From VRUE01 sp035554595 (lineage in GTDB: Bacteria > Actinomycetota > Thermoleophilia > Solirubrobacterales > 70-9): a DNA stretch of 13,575 nt. This document shows positions 5,953-13,575 of this stretch, piece after piece (position 1 is the stretch's first letter; every line of letters begins with the position of its first letter). The position numbers and the translations under genes were made by a program. The stretch is from positions 1-13,575 of the forward strand of contig DATMIH010000062.1 in the NCBI GenBank assembly GCA_035554595.1. Reading direction: 5' to 3'. The notes beneath the pieces were generated by a model. That model worked only from the letters and a program-made list of their open reading frames with translations. It was not told the origin of the DNA and did no database searches.

Positions 5953-7392
5953 TCAACCGTCCACGGACATGCCGCGAAGGTCTCGGGCGTGGCTGAGCGC
6001 CTGCTCGCGACTGCTCACCTCACCCGCGTACTGCGCAGCCTCCAGCTCGGCCAACAGTTCGCCGAGCTCGGGGCCCTCGCCGAGGCCGAGCTCGGCGGCC
6101 AGCTCATCGCCGCGCAGCAGCGGTCGGGGCGGGCCCTCACGGCGCCAGTCGAGCGCGTCGGCAAGCATCTGGCGGGCCAGGCGCAGGTGGGCCTCGATCG
6201 CCTCCTCGGTCGCGAAAGGGCCGGAGCCACGAGCCGAGAGCCGGTCGGCGATCGTTAGCAGGGTCACGTCGGCAGCGACCGGATCGGTCGCGCGTATGTA
6301 CTCGTGCACGCGCCGTCGCGGCAGCGGCGCCTCGTGGACCATGAAGCCGAGCCGCAAGTGGTGCAGGGTCAGGTCCTCGAGATGGCGGGTGAGGCCACGG
6401 CTGGCCCGCAGCCGCCCACAGATGCCGGCGACGATCTCGACGCCGTCGCGGTCGTGGCCGATGAAGGTGACGAAGCCGTCCTTTTCCGAGCGGGTAACCG
6501 GCTTGCCAATGTCGTGCAGGAGGGCGCCAAAGCGCAGCGCCGTGCCGCGGCTCATCTCGTCGGCCAGGGGCTCGTCGAGCAGCGCCCGCAGCTCGTCGCC
6601 TCGCTCGCCGCCAAAGCGATCGAGGTCGCGCTCAACCTCGAGCGTATGGGCGAGCACGGCCATCGTGTGGCCGTGGACGTCCAGGTGGTGGTTGGGCCCT
6701 TGTTCGACCCCGCGCAGCGCCTCCAGCTCGGGCAGGACGGCGGCGGTGAGGCCGAGTCCGTCGAGCAGCCCCATGCCGCGCAGCGGGTCGCGGCCGCCGA
6801 TGAGCTTGCGCAGCTCGACCAGCTGGCGCTCGCCGGCGGGCTCGGCAGCGCGGGGGGCTTCCGCCCGCGCCAGGGCCACCGTCGCCGGATCGATCTCCAG
6901 CTCGAGGCCGGCGGCGAAGCGGGCGGCGCGCAACAGGCGCAGCGGATCGGCGGCGAAGCTGCGCTCGCTGACGGTCCGCAACAGGCCGCGCTCGAGGTCG
7001 GCGAGGCCGCCAAAGGGGTCGAGCGGCTCGCCGCCGGCGAGTGGCACGGCGACGGCGCCGATCGTGAAGTCGCGCTCGCCCAGATCGGCCTCAATCGTCG
7101 CGCCGCGCAGCGCGGTGACGTCGATCTGCCAGCTGTGGTCGGCGGCGACGGCGCGCCAGGTGGCGAACTCGGCGGAGAGCTCGAAGGAGTGCCCCGCCCC
7201 CGCCCGGGCGATCGCCTTGGCGACCGGCGCCGGGTCACCGGCGACGGCGAGGTCGAGATCGACTACATCGCCCCCCAGCGCCGCATCGCGGACCGCCCCA
7301 CCGGCGATCCAAACTCCATCCTGCCCACCTAGGGCGCCCCGGGCCAAAACCACCGGCGGTGCCGCGGCGAGCCGCTCGGTGGCGACGCTCAC
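5953..7392 (-). CDS. CCA-adding type tRNA nucleotidyltransferase with HD domain
   Basis: A 479-residue class II nucleotidyltransferase. It adds or repairs CCA at tRNA 3' ends, or in some lineages only part of CCA, or acts as poly(A) polymerase. In order: GGAVRD (31-36), the catalytic DLDLAV (45-50, D45 and D47), a further Asp at DVTAL (91-95), ERDFTIGA (107-114) and the RLLRAARFA neck (152-160). An HD phosphohydrolase domain follows with HLDVHGHTM (236-244) and LLHDIGKP (291-298). The C-terminal arm contains LLRGDELAAELGLGEGPELG (425-444), where related enzymes contact tRNA. GTG at 7392 overlaps the alr stop by 4 nt, indicating coupling. The gene is last in the operon starting upstream of acpS. 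CCA-adding, A-adding and poly(A) enzymes cannot be told apart by eye, so no symbol is given. Confidence 0.9.
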   Translation of the reverse strand: MSVATERLAAAPPVVLARGALGGQDGVWIAGGAVRDAALGGDVVDLDLAVAGDPAPVAKAIARAGAGHSFELSAEFATWRAVAADHSWQIDVTALRGATIEADLGERDFTIGAVAVPLAGGEPLDPFGGLADLERGLLRTVSERSFAADPLRLLRAARFAAGLELEIDPATVALARAEAPRAAEPAGERQLVELRKLIGGRDPLRGMGLLDGLGLTAAVLPELEALRGVEQGPNHHLDVHGHTMAVLAHTLEVERDLDRFGGERGDELRALLDEPLADEMSRGTALRFGALLHDIGKPVTRSEKDGFVTFIGHDRDGVEIVAGICGRLRASRGLTRHLEDLTLHHLRLGFMVHEAPLPRRRVHEYIRATDPVAADVTLLTIADRLSARGSGPFATEEAIEAHLRLARQMLADALDWRREGPPRPLLRGDELAAELGLGEGPELGELLAELEAAQYAGEVSSREQALSHARDLRGMSVDG

Positions 7393-8498
7393 GCCGACTC
7401 CCGCGGCACCCTGGCCGAGATCCCGCAGGTGACCTCGTAGTTGATCGTGCCCAACCGCCCCGCCACCTCCTCGCCGCGAATCGACTCCTCGCCCTGGCTC
7501 CCGATCAGCACCACCTCGTCGCCCAGCTCGACCTCGGTCTCGGGGCCGAGGTCAACCGTGACGTTGTCCATCGAGACCGTGCCGACGAGCGGGTGACGGT
7601 GGCCGCGGATCAGCACCTCGGCATTGTTGGAGAGCCCGCGCCGCAGGCCGTCGCCGTAGCCGAGCGGCAGGACCGCGACCCAAGTCTCGACCGGAGCCCG
7701 CCAGGTCTGCCCGTAGCCGGCGCTCGCCCCGGCCGGAAAGCGCTTGACGTCGGCGACGTAGGAGCGCAGTGAGAGCGCTGGCTCGAGCCCGCGGTCGGCC
7801 GGGTCGCCCTGGAACGGATCGAGCCCGTAGACGGCAACGCCGCAGCGGGCCATGTCGAAGTGAGCGCGGGAATCACGGAAGACGGCAGCGCTGTTGGCGG
7901 CGTGGGCGGTGACCTCGGGGAACTCGGCCTTGACCGCCGCGACAACCGCAGTGAAGCGCTCGAGCTGCTGGTCGAAGAAGTCGGAGTCGGGTTCGTCGGC
8001 GGTGGCAAAGTGGGTCCAGATTCCCGCCAGGTCGAGGTGTGGATCCTCGGCGCAGGCGCGGGCGAGCGCCAGCACCTCGACCTCGTCGGAGTTGCCCAGC
8101 CGCCCCATGCCGCTGTCGAACTTGACGTGCACCCTGACCCGCCGCCCTTGGGCACGGCCGCGAGCGGCGGCAAAGGCGCGGAAGCCCTCGCGCCAGATGG
8201 AGATCTCGGCGCCGGCGGCGAGCGCGTCCTCGAGGTCGCCAGGGGTGAGCGCGCCCATCGCCAGCAGCGGTACCTGGGGAAAGCGGCGGCCGATCAGCGC
8301 CGCCTCGGAACCGGTGGCGACGGCGAGGCGAGTCGCGCCGCCCGCCAGAGCGGCCGTCGCGCATGCGTCGGAGCCATGGCCGTAGCCGTCGGCCTTGACC
8401 ACAGCGCAGAGCTCGCTGTCGGGGCCCAGCTCAGCCTTCAGCCGCGCACAGTTGCGCTCGACGGCGCCGAGATCGATCCGGGCGAGCGCCCGCTCCAT
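7389..8498 (-). CDS. alr: Alanine racemase
   Basis: A 369-residue PLP enzyme that converts L-alanine to D-alanine for peptidoglycan. The N-terminal TIM barrel carries the PLP lysine in VVKADGYGHG (33-42, K35), then KFDSGMGRLG (126-135), HAANSAA (199-205) and YGLDPF (224-229). The C-terminal beta domain supplies the second catalytic residue, Tyr262 in SAGYGQTW (259-266), followed by LPLGYGDGLRR (277-287), VSMDNVTVD (308-316) and INYEVTCGI (352-360). Length and order are normal. ATG at 8498 lies 4 nt after the CBS gene, and the last codon overlaps the tRNA nucleotidyltransferase start. Its place after nnr is common in actinobacteria. Confidence 0.96.
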   Translation of the reverse strand: MERALARIDLGAVERNCARLKAELGPDSELCAVVKADGYGHGSDACATAALAGGATRLAVATGSEAALIGRRFPQVPLLAMGALTPGDLEDALAAGAEISIWREGFRAFAAARGRAQGRRVRVHVKFDSGMGRLGNSDEVEVLALARACAEDPHLDLAGIWTHFATADEPDSDFFDQQLERFTAVVAAVKAEFPEVTAHAANSAAVFRDSRAHFDMARCGVAVYGLDPFQGDPADRGLEPALSLRSYVADVKRFPAGASAGYGQTWRAPVETWVAVLPLGYGDGLRRGLSNNAEVLIRGHRHPLVGTVSMDNVTVDLGPETEVELGDEVVLIGSQGEESIRGEEVAGRLGTINYEVTCGISARVPRESA

Positions 8499-8502
8499 CG
8501 GG

Positions 8503-8967
8503 CTAATCGCCGGCGACGAGCGCGGCCAGCGCGTCGGCGCGGGTGACGAGCCCGGCGAGACGACCCTCGCCGTCGACGACCGGCAGGTGGTTGTGGTGCT
8601 TCTCGGCGATCACGCGGGCGACGGTCTCGGCGTCGTCGTCACTGCGGGCGACGATCGGGTCGGCGGTCATCAGCTCGGAGACTTTGGTCGCGAAGGCCTT
8701 GTCAAGGCGCTTCTCAAAGCCCTTCATCGAGCCGACGAAGACGATCCCGCCCATGATGTTGAGGTAGTGCGGCAGGTGCAGGTCGGCTTCCTCGTCGCTG
8801 AGGATCAGGTCCGACTCGCTGACGATGCCGACCACCTTGCGCTCCCGGTCGATCACCGGCAGGGCGCCGATCTCAGTCCTCGACAGCAGCTCGATCGCCG
8901 CCCGGGCGTCGGCCTCGGGCGAGACGGTGGGCACGTCGCCGTCCATGATCTCCGCTGCGGTCTTCAT
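8503..8967 (-). CDS. Two-CBS-domain protein
   Basis: A 154-residue protein made of a pair of CBS motifs: residues 4-57 (IMDGDVPTVSPEADARAAIE, then GALPVID, VVGIVSESDLI) and 96-150 (VSELMTADPIVARSDDDAET, then NHLPVVDGEGRLAGLVTRAD). CBS pairs form a Bateman module that binds adenosine nucleotides and regulates partners. The bridge at 60-95, with HYLNIMGGIVFVGSMKGFEK (67-86), resembles that of stand-alone CBS proteins. There is no enzyme domain. ATG at 8967 is 9 nt after nnr, and alr follows after 4 nt. It may report energy state to a neighbour such as Alr or Nnr, but no partner is evident from the sequence. Confidence 0.9.
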   Translation of the reverse strand: MKTAAEIMDGDVPTVSPEADARAAIELLSRTEIGALPVIDRERKVVGIVSESDLILSDEEADLHLPHYLNIMGGIVFVGSMKGFEKRLDKAFATKVSELMTADPIVARSDDDAETVARVIAEKHHNHLPVVDGEGRLAGLVTRADALAALVAGD

Positions 8968-8976
8968 GGCGCGAGG

Positions 8977-10443
8977 TTATTCGACCGGCACCGCGGCACG
9001 CAGTCCCGCCGGGATCGAGTCGATCACGTCAGTGGCGATCACCGACTCGGCCAGGCCGACTCGGCGGGCGGCGTCGCCACCGGCGCGCGCGTGGGCGAGC
9101 ACCGCGGCGCAGGCGGCCGCAAAGGGCTCGAGCCCGCGGGCGAGCATCGCCGCGGTGATGCCCGAGAGCACGTCGCCGGTGCCCGCGGTCGCCAGGGCGG
9201 GAGCGGCGAGCGCGTTGACCGCGACCCGCTCGCCATCGGTAACGATCGTGTCGTCGCCCTTGAGCACGACGACCGCCCCGGTCATGGTCGCCGCTTCGCG
9301 CGCCGCCGCGAGCCGCTTGGCGGCGATCCGATCGGAAGGGCGATCGAGAAGCCGGCCCAGCTCCCCGGCGTGTGGGGTGAGCACGGTCGGAGCACCGCGC
9401 TCAGCGAGCAGGGCAACCTCGCCGGCGAAGGCGTTGAGGCCATCGGCATCGACCACGAGCGGCGCTTCGATCGCGGCAACCGCCGCGCGCGCCAGCTCCA
9501 CGGTGCCGGGGTCACGGCCCATGCCGGGCCCGATCACGCCCGCGGCGGCGCGCTCGAAGGTCTTTCGGATCGTCTTCAGGCCGGCAGGTGCCAGACAGCC
9601 GTCGCCGCCCGGACAGCCGACCGACATCACCTCAGGCTGCGAGCTCTCGAAGATCGCCTCGAGGTCGGCCGGGACCGCCACCGTCGCGTAGCCGGCGCCG
9701 GCCCTGATTGCCGCCAGCGAGGACATCCGCACAGCGCCCGTCAGGCCCCTCGACCCGCCCGCGATCACCACCTGGCCAGAGCTGAACTTGGTCGACCGCG
9801 AGCCCCGCACGGGCAACAGGTCGAGGACGCCGGGCTCGATCGTCCCCCCAGCCGGCGCGCTTGGAGCGCCGCCGGGGATGCCGATCGGCTCGATCCGCAA
9901 CTCACCCGTGTGCCACTTGCCGGGCGCGATCCGGTGGCCGAGCTTGGCAGCGTGGAAGCTGATCGTGAGGTCAGCCTCGACCGCAACTCCCTCGGTCTCG
10001 CCGCTGGAGGCATCGACGCCCGAGGCGATGTCGCAGGCGACCACGGGAGCACCACAGCGGTTGATCGCCTCGATCGCGCCCGCAGCCGGCTCACGCGCCG
10101 CGCCGCTGAAGCCGGTGCCAAAGATCGCGTCGACCACCGCTCCCGATCCCTCCAGCCAGGCATCGAGGTCGCCGGGCTCGGCCACCTCCAGCTCGAGCGT
10201 CTCGACCTCGAAGCCGAGCCGGCGCAGGTGCCGCGCCGCGACAAGTCCGTCGCCGCCGTTGTTGCCCTTGCCACATAGAACTCGCACCGGCCCCTGCGGC
10301 GACAGCCCGGCGACGGCCTCGGCCAACGCCGTCCCGGCCGCCTCCATCAGCTCGGCACCGGCGATGCCCTGCTCCTCAATCGCCCAACGATCGACCGCCT
10401 GGATCCCGTCAGCGTCGAAGAGGGGGCTGAGCCACGACTCCAT
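8977..10443 (-). CDS. nnr: Bifunctional NAD(P)HX epimerase / ADP-dependent dehydratase
   Basis: A 488-residue fusion that repairs hydrated NADH and NADPH. The N-terminal YjeF_N domain epimerises R- to S-NAD(P)HX: CGKGNNGGDGLVAARHLRRL (57-76), VVDAIFGTGFSG (103-114) and DIASGVDASSGE (138-149). The C-terminal ribokinase-like domain dehydrates S-NAD(P)HX using ADP: VIGPGMGRD (303-311), VDADGLNAF (331-339), LTPHAGELGRLL (355-366), VVLKGDDTIVTDG (392-404) and the anion hole AGTGDVLSGI (420-429). I chose ATG at 10443, one base after the acpS stop (TGAGATG). The open frame continues to 10479 inside acpS, but those 12 residues are poorly matched to the family. The gene sits between acpS and the CBS gene, a normal actinobacterial setting. 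Confidence 0.94.
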   Translation of the reverse strand: MESWLSPLFDADGIQAVDRWAIEEQGIAGAELMEAAGTALAEAVAGLSPQGPVRVLCGKGNNGGDGLVAARHLRRLGFEVETLELEVAEPGDLDAWLEGSGAVVDAIFGTGFSGAAREPAAGAIEAINRCGAPVVACDIASGVDASSGETEGVAVEADLTISFHAAKLGHRIAPGKWHTGELRIEPIGIPGGAPSAPAGGTIEPGVLDLLPVRGSRSTKFSSGQVVIAGGSRGLTGAVRMSSLAAIRAGAGYATVAVPADLEAIFESSQPEVMSVGCPGGDGCLAPAGLKTIRKTFERAAAGVIGPGMGRDPGTVELARAAVAAIEAPLVVDADGLNAFAGEVALLAERGAPTVLTPHAGELGRLLDRPSDRIAAKRLAAAREAATMTGAVVVLKGDDTIVTDGERVAVNALAAPALATAGTGDVLSGITAAMLARGLEPFAAACAAVLAHARAGGDAARRVGLAESVIATDVIDSIPAGLRAAVPVE

Positions 10444-10444
10444 C

Positions 10445-10801
10445 TCAGGCAGTGTCGACGATCGCGACCGCGGCCGCAAAGTCGCGCGAGTGGGTCAGCG
10501 AGAGATTAATTCGCCGACCCGCGGCCGCGTCGGCGGCCGAACCGGAGAGCTTCACCGTCGGAGGCTCGCCCGCGATCACCTCGATCTGACCCAAGCCGAA
10601 GCCATCGTTGAGGCCAAGCGCCTTGACTACCGCCTCCTTGGCGGCAAAGCGCGCGGCCAGATGGCGCGCGGGTCGGGCTCGTCCCCCGGCGTATTCCCGC
10701 TCGGCCTGACTGAAGACACGCTCGGCCAGTCGTGGATGGCGCTCGAGCGCTCGCTCCAGGCGGTCGATCTCGAGCAGGTCAATCCCGACGCCCGAGCTCA
10801 T
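10445..10801 (-). CDS. acpS: Holo-[acyl-carrier-protein] synthase
   Basis: A 118-residue AcpS-type phosphopantetheinyl transferase. It moves 4'-phosphopantetheine from CoA to the serine of ACP for fatty acid synthesis. The signatures are GVGIDLLEIDRL (4-15) with the Mg-binding D8, the strongly conserved RFAAKEAVVKALG (51-63) with E56, and SLTHSRDFAAAVAI (101-114). Length is standard for the trimeric AcpS class. ATG at 10801 follows the lipoprotein stop by 7 nt, with an AGGCGG stretch just before it. It is coupled to nnr, which starts one base after the acpS stop. Confidence 0.95.
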   Translation of the reverse strand: MSSGVGIDLLEIDRLERALERHPRLAERVFSQAEREYAGGRARPARHLAARFAAKEAVVKALGLNDGFGLGQIEVIAGEPPTVKLSGSAADAAAGRRINLSLTHSRDFAAAVAIVDTA

Positions 10802-10808
10802 CGACCGC

Positions 10809-12374
10809 CTATTTGCCGATGCCCGCGATCAGTTTCGCGGTCGCCACTTCGTCGTTCGCGCCCCTGCCGATACCGATGTAGGTGATCTTCTTCAGGTAGG
10901 GGACGGCTTCCCAGAAGTCAGTTTTCGAGCGAGGCACGAGGGCTTCGGCCAGCTGCAGCGCCGCCGGGCCGTCGACGTAGGCACTGATCGGCGTCTTGCC
11001 GAGCGCCGAGACTGCCGACTTGTATCCGGCGGTACTCGAAAGCGTTGCCCCCGAACCTCCATTGAGGACGGCCAGGGCCGGCGCCAGGCTGTAGCCGATC
11101 GCGATCCGGTCGTCTTTGGCGACGACGACGATCGGCTTGCCGCCGACCTGGCTAGCGCTGATCGAGAAACCACTCGCCTTGCCGCTGACCGCGGTGATGC
11201 CCGGAACTCGGGCGGCCCTCAGCAGGGTGCCGAGGCTGGCGATCGCATCGGCGGCTTCGCTGGACTTACTGGTCACAACCATCGCACCGTCAAGGCTGCT
11301 GCGACTGTTACCTTCGGCGAAGACGGCAGCTTCGTCGAGCGAGTCGGCGATTTTGTCGAGGTTGATCCCAGCCTGTTCCAGCGAGCTCTTCAGTTCGCCG
11401 GGTTCGAGGTCGGGCGGAATGCCTTCTTCGTCGAGGCTGTCGATTGCTTCTTTCAGCTGCTTGCTGAATTCAGAGGTGGCGAGGGCGGCGAAGGAGCCGG
11501 CCGGGAGCGAGCCGAGCAGCTTCGAAGCGTCGCCCGCGGGAGCTTCCTCGCCGTTCAGTTCGCTACTCAGGTCGACCACGATCTGGTTCGCCTGGGGAAT
11601 GACGCTGGCCACCGCGGTCGCTTCTTCCGCATCGATGCCGGTCGCCTGCAGGGCCCCCTTGGCCTGTTCCGCCGTTTCGCCGTTTTTGGACTGTTTGATG
11701 ATCCCGCCCACGTCGACGTAGATGTCGGCGAGGCTGCCGTTCGAGGCGTTGTCGATTGCGGTCTGGAAGCGGTCTTCGCCGCCGAGCGATTCGCCCTTGG
11801 AGGCATCGACCGCTGCTTTGAATTCCTTTTCGCTCTGGGCGAGGACGACGGTTCCGTCGATCAGGCCAACCGCGTTGTCTTCGGAGCCGCCGACCTTGAA
11901 TTTGACCCCTTCGTAGGAGACGTCCTTCGACGGATTCTTGCCCTGGCTGGCGCGCTTGTCGATGAAGGACTGCGCCGCGGCGGTGTTCGTGGTCTCGATC
12001 GCGATCAGCGGTTCGGAGAGTTCGCCGGCCTCGAGATGTTCGAAAGCAACGCCGGCCTTTTCGCCCAGCCACGGTTCGACTTCCTTGGCGAAATCGAGCG
12101 ATTCGCCGTCCTGGCGCGCTGAGCTTTCGAGTTCGGAAATGACGAAGGCACCCAGCCCTTCGCCGCCGGTAAAGGACTTCGCGATCGAGTCGGTGTTCTG
12201 CTGCAGTTCGCCCTTCGGCTGCAGCTGCGCTTCGGCGAAGACGAGCGAGCCGGGCGAGGCGAGGTCAGCCAGTCCCGAGCCGCCGGAGGAGCTGTCGCTG
12301 CCGCCACCGCAACCGGCGACGAGGAGCGCCACGATCGCGACGAGGACTGGAATGGAGTAACGGATCTTGACCAT
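10809..12374 (-). CDS. Secreted lipoprotein with two related modules (DUF3352-like)
   Basis: A 521-residue extracytoplasmic protein. A lipoprotein signal is clear: a basic start, a hydrophobic core and the lipobox LVAGC (18-22), with Cys22 as lipid site, followed by a Gly/Ser-rich tether (23-34). The mature part has two similar halves. Each has a PGSLVFAEA- or PAGSFAALA-type strand (41-49, 291-299), a segment ending in SFIDK or AIASL, then a VGGxxxxxV strand pair, and an AxIYVDVGG- or ISAYVDGPA-type strand (216-224, 463-471). This resembles DUF3352-type proteins, whose function is unknown. ATG at 12374 has no Shine-Dalgarno and lies just after a hairpin at the glmS end. It precedes acpS by 7 nt. 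Its place next to cell-wall genes suggests an envelope role, which is inference. Confidence 0.85.
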   Translation of the reverse strand: MVKIRYSIPVLVAIVALLVAGCGGGSDSSSGGSGLADLASPGSLVFAEAQLQPKGELQQNTDSIAKSFTGGEGLGAFVISELESSARQDGESLDFAKEVEPWLGEKAGVAFEHLEAGELSEPLIAIETTNTAAAQSFIDKRASQGKNPSKDVSYEGVKFKVGGSEDNAVGLIDGTVVLAQSEKEFKAAVDASKGESLGGEDRFQTAIDNASNGSLADIYVDVGGIIKQSKNGETAEQAKGALQATGIDAEEATAVASVIPQANQIVVDLSSELNGEEAPAGDASKLLGSLPAGSFAALATSEFSKQLKEAIDSLDEEGIPPDLEPGELKSSLEQAGINLDKIADSLDEAAVFAEGNSRSSLDGAMVVTSKSSEAADAIASLGTLLRAARVPGITAVSGKASGFSISASQVGGKPIVVVAKDDRIAIGYSLAPALAVLNGGSGATLSSTAGYKSAVSALGKTPISAYVDGPAALQLAEALVPRSKTDFWEAVPYLKKITYIGIGRGANDEVATAKLIAGIGK

Positions 12375-12383
12375 AGTGGCGAG

Positions 12384-12410
12384 AAAGAGTAGCGGGGACA
12401 GCCCCTACTC
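12384..12410 (-). terminator. Hairpin overlapping the glmS stop, possible terminator
   Basis: On the minus strand GAGTAGGGG and CCCCGCTACTC can pair around a CTGT loop, with a 1-2 nt bulge, and TTTCTC follows. The left arm contains the glmS stop codon TAG. This looks like an intrinsic terminator or attenuator. The pyrimidine tail is short and broken, and the next start codon is only 9 nt further on, so read-through into the lipoprotein gene is likely. Confidence 0.5.
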
Positions 12411-13575
12411 GACAGTCACGGTCTTCGCCAGGTTGCGGGGCTGGTCGACGTTGAGGCCACGGGCGCGGGCTATTTCGTAGGCGAGCAGCTGCAGCGGCAG
12501 AATCGCCAGGATCGGCTGCAGGATCCAATCGGTGCGCGCGACCTCGACCGTCTGGTCGGCCACGGCCGCCGCCTGCTCGTCGCCCTCGGTAACGATCGCG
12601 ATCGTTTCCGCGCCGCGGGCGCGCACCTCTTCGACGTTGGAGAGGACCTTGTCGAGCACCGGGCTGTCGGTGGCGACGCAGATCACCGGCGTCGACTCAT
12701 CAAGCAGGGCGATCGGCCCGTGCTTCATCTCCCCCGCCGCGTAGGCGTCGGTCGGAATGTAGGAGATCTCCTTCAGCTTCAGCGCCCCCTCGAGGCAGAC
12801 CGGCAGGCCGATGTGGCGGCCGAGGTAGAGGAAGAAATCGTGGTCAGCCTGGGCGGCAGCGATCTCGCGGGCCGGGCCTTCGGAGGCGGCGATCGTGGCG
12901 TCGATCTTGGAGGGGATCGACTTCAGCTCCGCGACCAGCTCGGCGATGCGCGGCGCCCGCATCGTGCCCCGCGCCTCGGCCAGCCGCAGCCCAAGCAGGT
13001 ACATCGAGGCGACCTGGGCGACGAAGGTCTTGGTCGCGGCGACGCTGACCTCGGGGCCGGCGCGGGTGTAGAGGACCGTGTCGGCGTCGCGGGTCGCCTG
13101 ACTGCCCATCACGTTGGTCACCGCCAGGACCTTGGCGCCGTTCTCACGGGCGAGGCGCATCGCCGCCAGGGTGTCGGCCGTCTCGCCCGACTGGGTGATG
13201 CCGATCACCAGATCGTGCTGGCCGATCACCGGGTTGCGATAGCGGTACTCCGAGGCGATGTCCATCTCGACCGGCACACGCGCCCACTCCTCGATCGCGT
13301 AGCGACCGACCAGGCCGGCGTGGTAGGAGGTGCCGCAGGCGACGATCACGATCCGCTGCACGCTGCACAGGTACTCGTCATCGAGCTCGAGTTCGGAGAG
13401 ATCGACGCCCTCGTCGTCGGGCAGCCGGTCGGCAATCGTCTCGGCGACGGCGTCGGCCTGTTCGTGGATCTCCTTCAGCATGAAAGTCTCATAGCCGTCC
13501 TTCTCGGCCGCCGCCTCATCCCAGGAGATCTCTTCGGGGTCGCGCTCGACCGGGTTTCCCTCGGCATCGGTGATC
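12405..13575 (-). CDS. glmS: Glucosamine-6-phosphate synthase, 3' part
   Basis: The last 389 codons are visible; the N-terminal glutaminase domain lies off the right edge. The enzyme makes glucosamine-6-phosphate from fructose-6-phosphate and glutamine, the first step to UDP-GlcNAc and peptidoglycan. The linker EKDGYETFMLKEIHEQ (24-39 of the visible part) is diagnostic. Two SIS sugar-isomerase domains follow: the first with VACGTSYHAG (78-87) and GITQSGETADTL (125-136), the second with KLKEISYIPTDAYAAGEMKH. Those carry the catalytic Glu and His known from E. coli GlmS. The C-terminal tail RNLAKTVTVE holds the conserved Lys that opens the sugar. An ATG at 13481 lies inside this frame but is not the gene start. 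The stop TAG lies within a hairpin, and the lipoprotein gene follows. Confidence 0.96.
   Translation of the reverse strand, partial: ITDAEGNPVERDPEEISWDEAAAEKDGYETFMLKEIHEQADAVAETIADRLPDDEGVDLSELELDDEYLCSVQRIVIVACGTSYHAGLVGRYAIEEWARVPVEMDIASEYRYRNPVIGQHDLVIGITQSGETADTLAAMRLARENGAKVLAVTNVMGSQATRDADTVLYTRAGPEVSVAATKTFVAQVASMYLLGLRLAEARGTMRAPRIAELVAELKSIPSKIDATIAASEGPAREIAAAQADHDFFLYLGRHIGLPVCLEGALKLKEISYIPTDAYAAGEMKHGPIALLDESTPVICVATDSPVLDKVLSNVEEVRARGAETIAIVTEGDEQAAAVADQTVEVARTDWILQPILAILPLQLLAYEIARARGLNVDQPRNLAKTVTVE

Noticed and set aside
8395..10278. A 627-codon open frame on the plus strand, and other long plus-strand frames such as 5969-7432 and 1702-2745
   Set aside because: They lie antisense to clear genes (alr, CBS, nnr, tRNA nucleotidyltransferase, HprK-like), have low-complexity Arg/Ala/Ser/Gly-rich products and arise from GC-rich third positions.
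10444..10479. A 12-residue N-terminal extension of nnr
   Set aside because: It lies inside acpS and is Arg/Ser-rich, while ATG at 10443 sits one base after the acpS stop and fits the family start.
1..13575. Mobile elements, attachment sites, CRISPR repeats or RNA genes
   Set aside because: No transposase, integrase, regular repeat array, cloverleaf or rRNA-like stretch was seen, and no direct repeat was found flanking the 2980-5852 cassette.

Overview
The window is GC-rich and gene-dense. Every gene I can support lies on the minus strand, so transcription runs from high to low coordinates. GC-rich codons, GTG and TTG starts, 4-8 nt gene overlaps, an actinobacterial-type IF-1 and a glmS / acpS / nnr / alr neighbourhood suggest an actinobacterium. 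The order Solirubrobacterales (class Thermoleophilia) is plausible, but that is inference. I saw no tRNA, rRNA, CRISPR array, transposase or phage gene. No stretch longer than about 100 bases lacks a gene.

Region A (13575 to 5953, read right to left) is housekeeping. It starts with the 3' part of glmS, which feeds amino sugars to the cell wall. A hairpin overlaps the glmS stop codon. Then come a secreted lipoprotein with two related halves, acpS (holo-ACP synthase), nnr (bifunctional NAD(P)HX repair enzyme), a two-CBS-domain protein, alr (alanine racemase) and a CCA-adding type tRNA nucleotidyltransferase with an HD domain. From the lipoprotein to the tRNA nucleotidyltransferase, gaps are 1-9 nt or a 4-nt overlap, so this looks like one operon. 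It mixes envelope precursor supply (GlmS, Alr), acyl-carrier activation, metabolite repair and tRNA maturation.

Region B (5852 to 2980) is the most unusual part. Four co-directional genes encode a 62-residue helical protein, a 488-residue protein with a papain-like Cys-His-Asp pattern, a 103-residue winged-helix-like protein and a 275-residue divergent class III nucleotidyl-cyclase-like protein. A possible leaderless promoter precedes the first gene. I recognise no named system with this gene set. It is the best candidate for an undescribed signalling, stress or defence cassette.

Region C (2944 to 2726) is infA (IF-1). It has no ribosomal-protein neighbours here.

Region D (2652 to 1, running off the left edge) is a tightly coupled set: a PqqD-like protein with a conserved-looking C-terminal tail, an HPr-kinase-like ATPase, a family 2 glycosyltransferase and an NTP_transf_5-type nucleotidyltransferase (partial). 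Gaps are 3 nt or overlaps of 4-8 nt. PqqD-like domains bind leader peptides of ribosomally made, modified peptides, and HprK-like kinases accompany some lasso-peptide clusters. This is therefore a candidate peptide- or polysaccharide-modification locus whose remainder lies outside the window.
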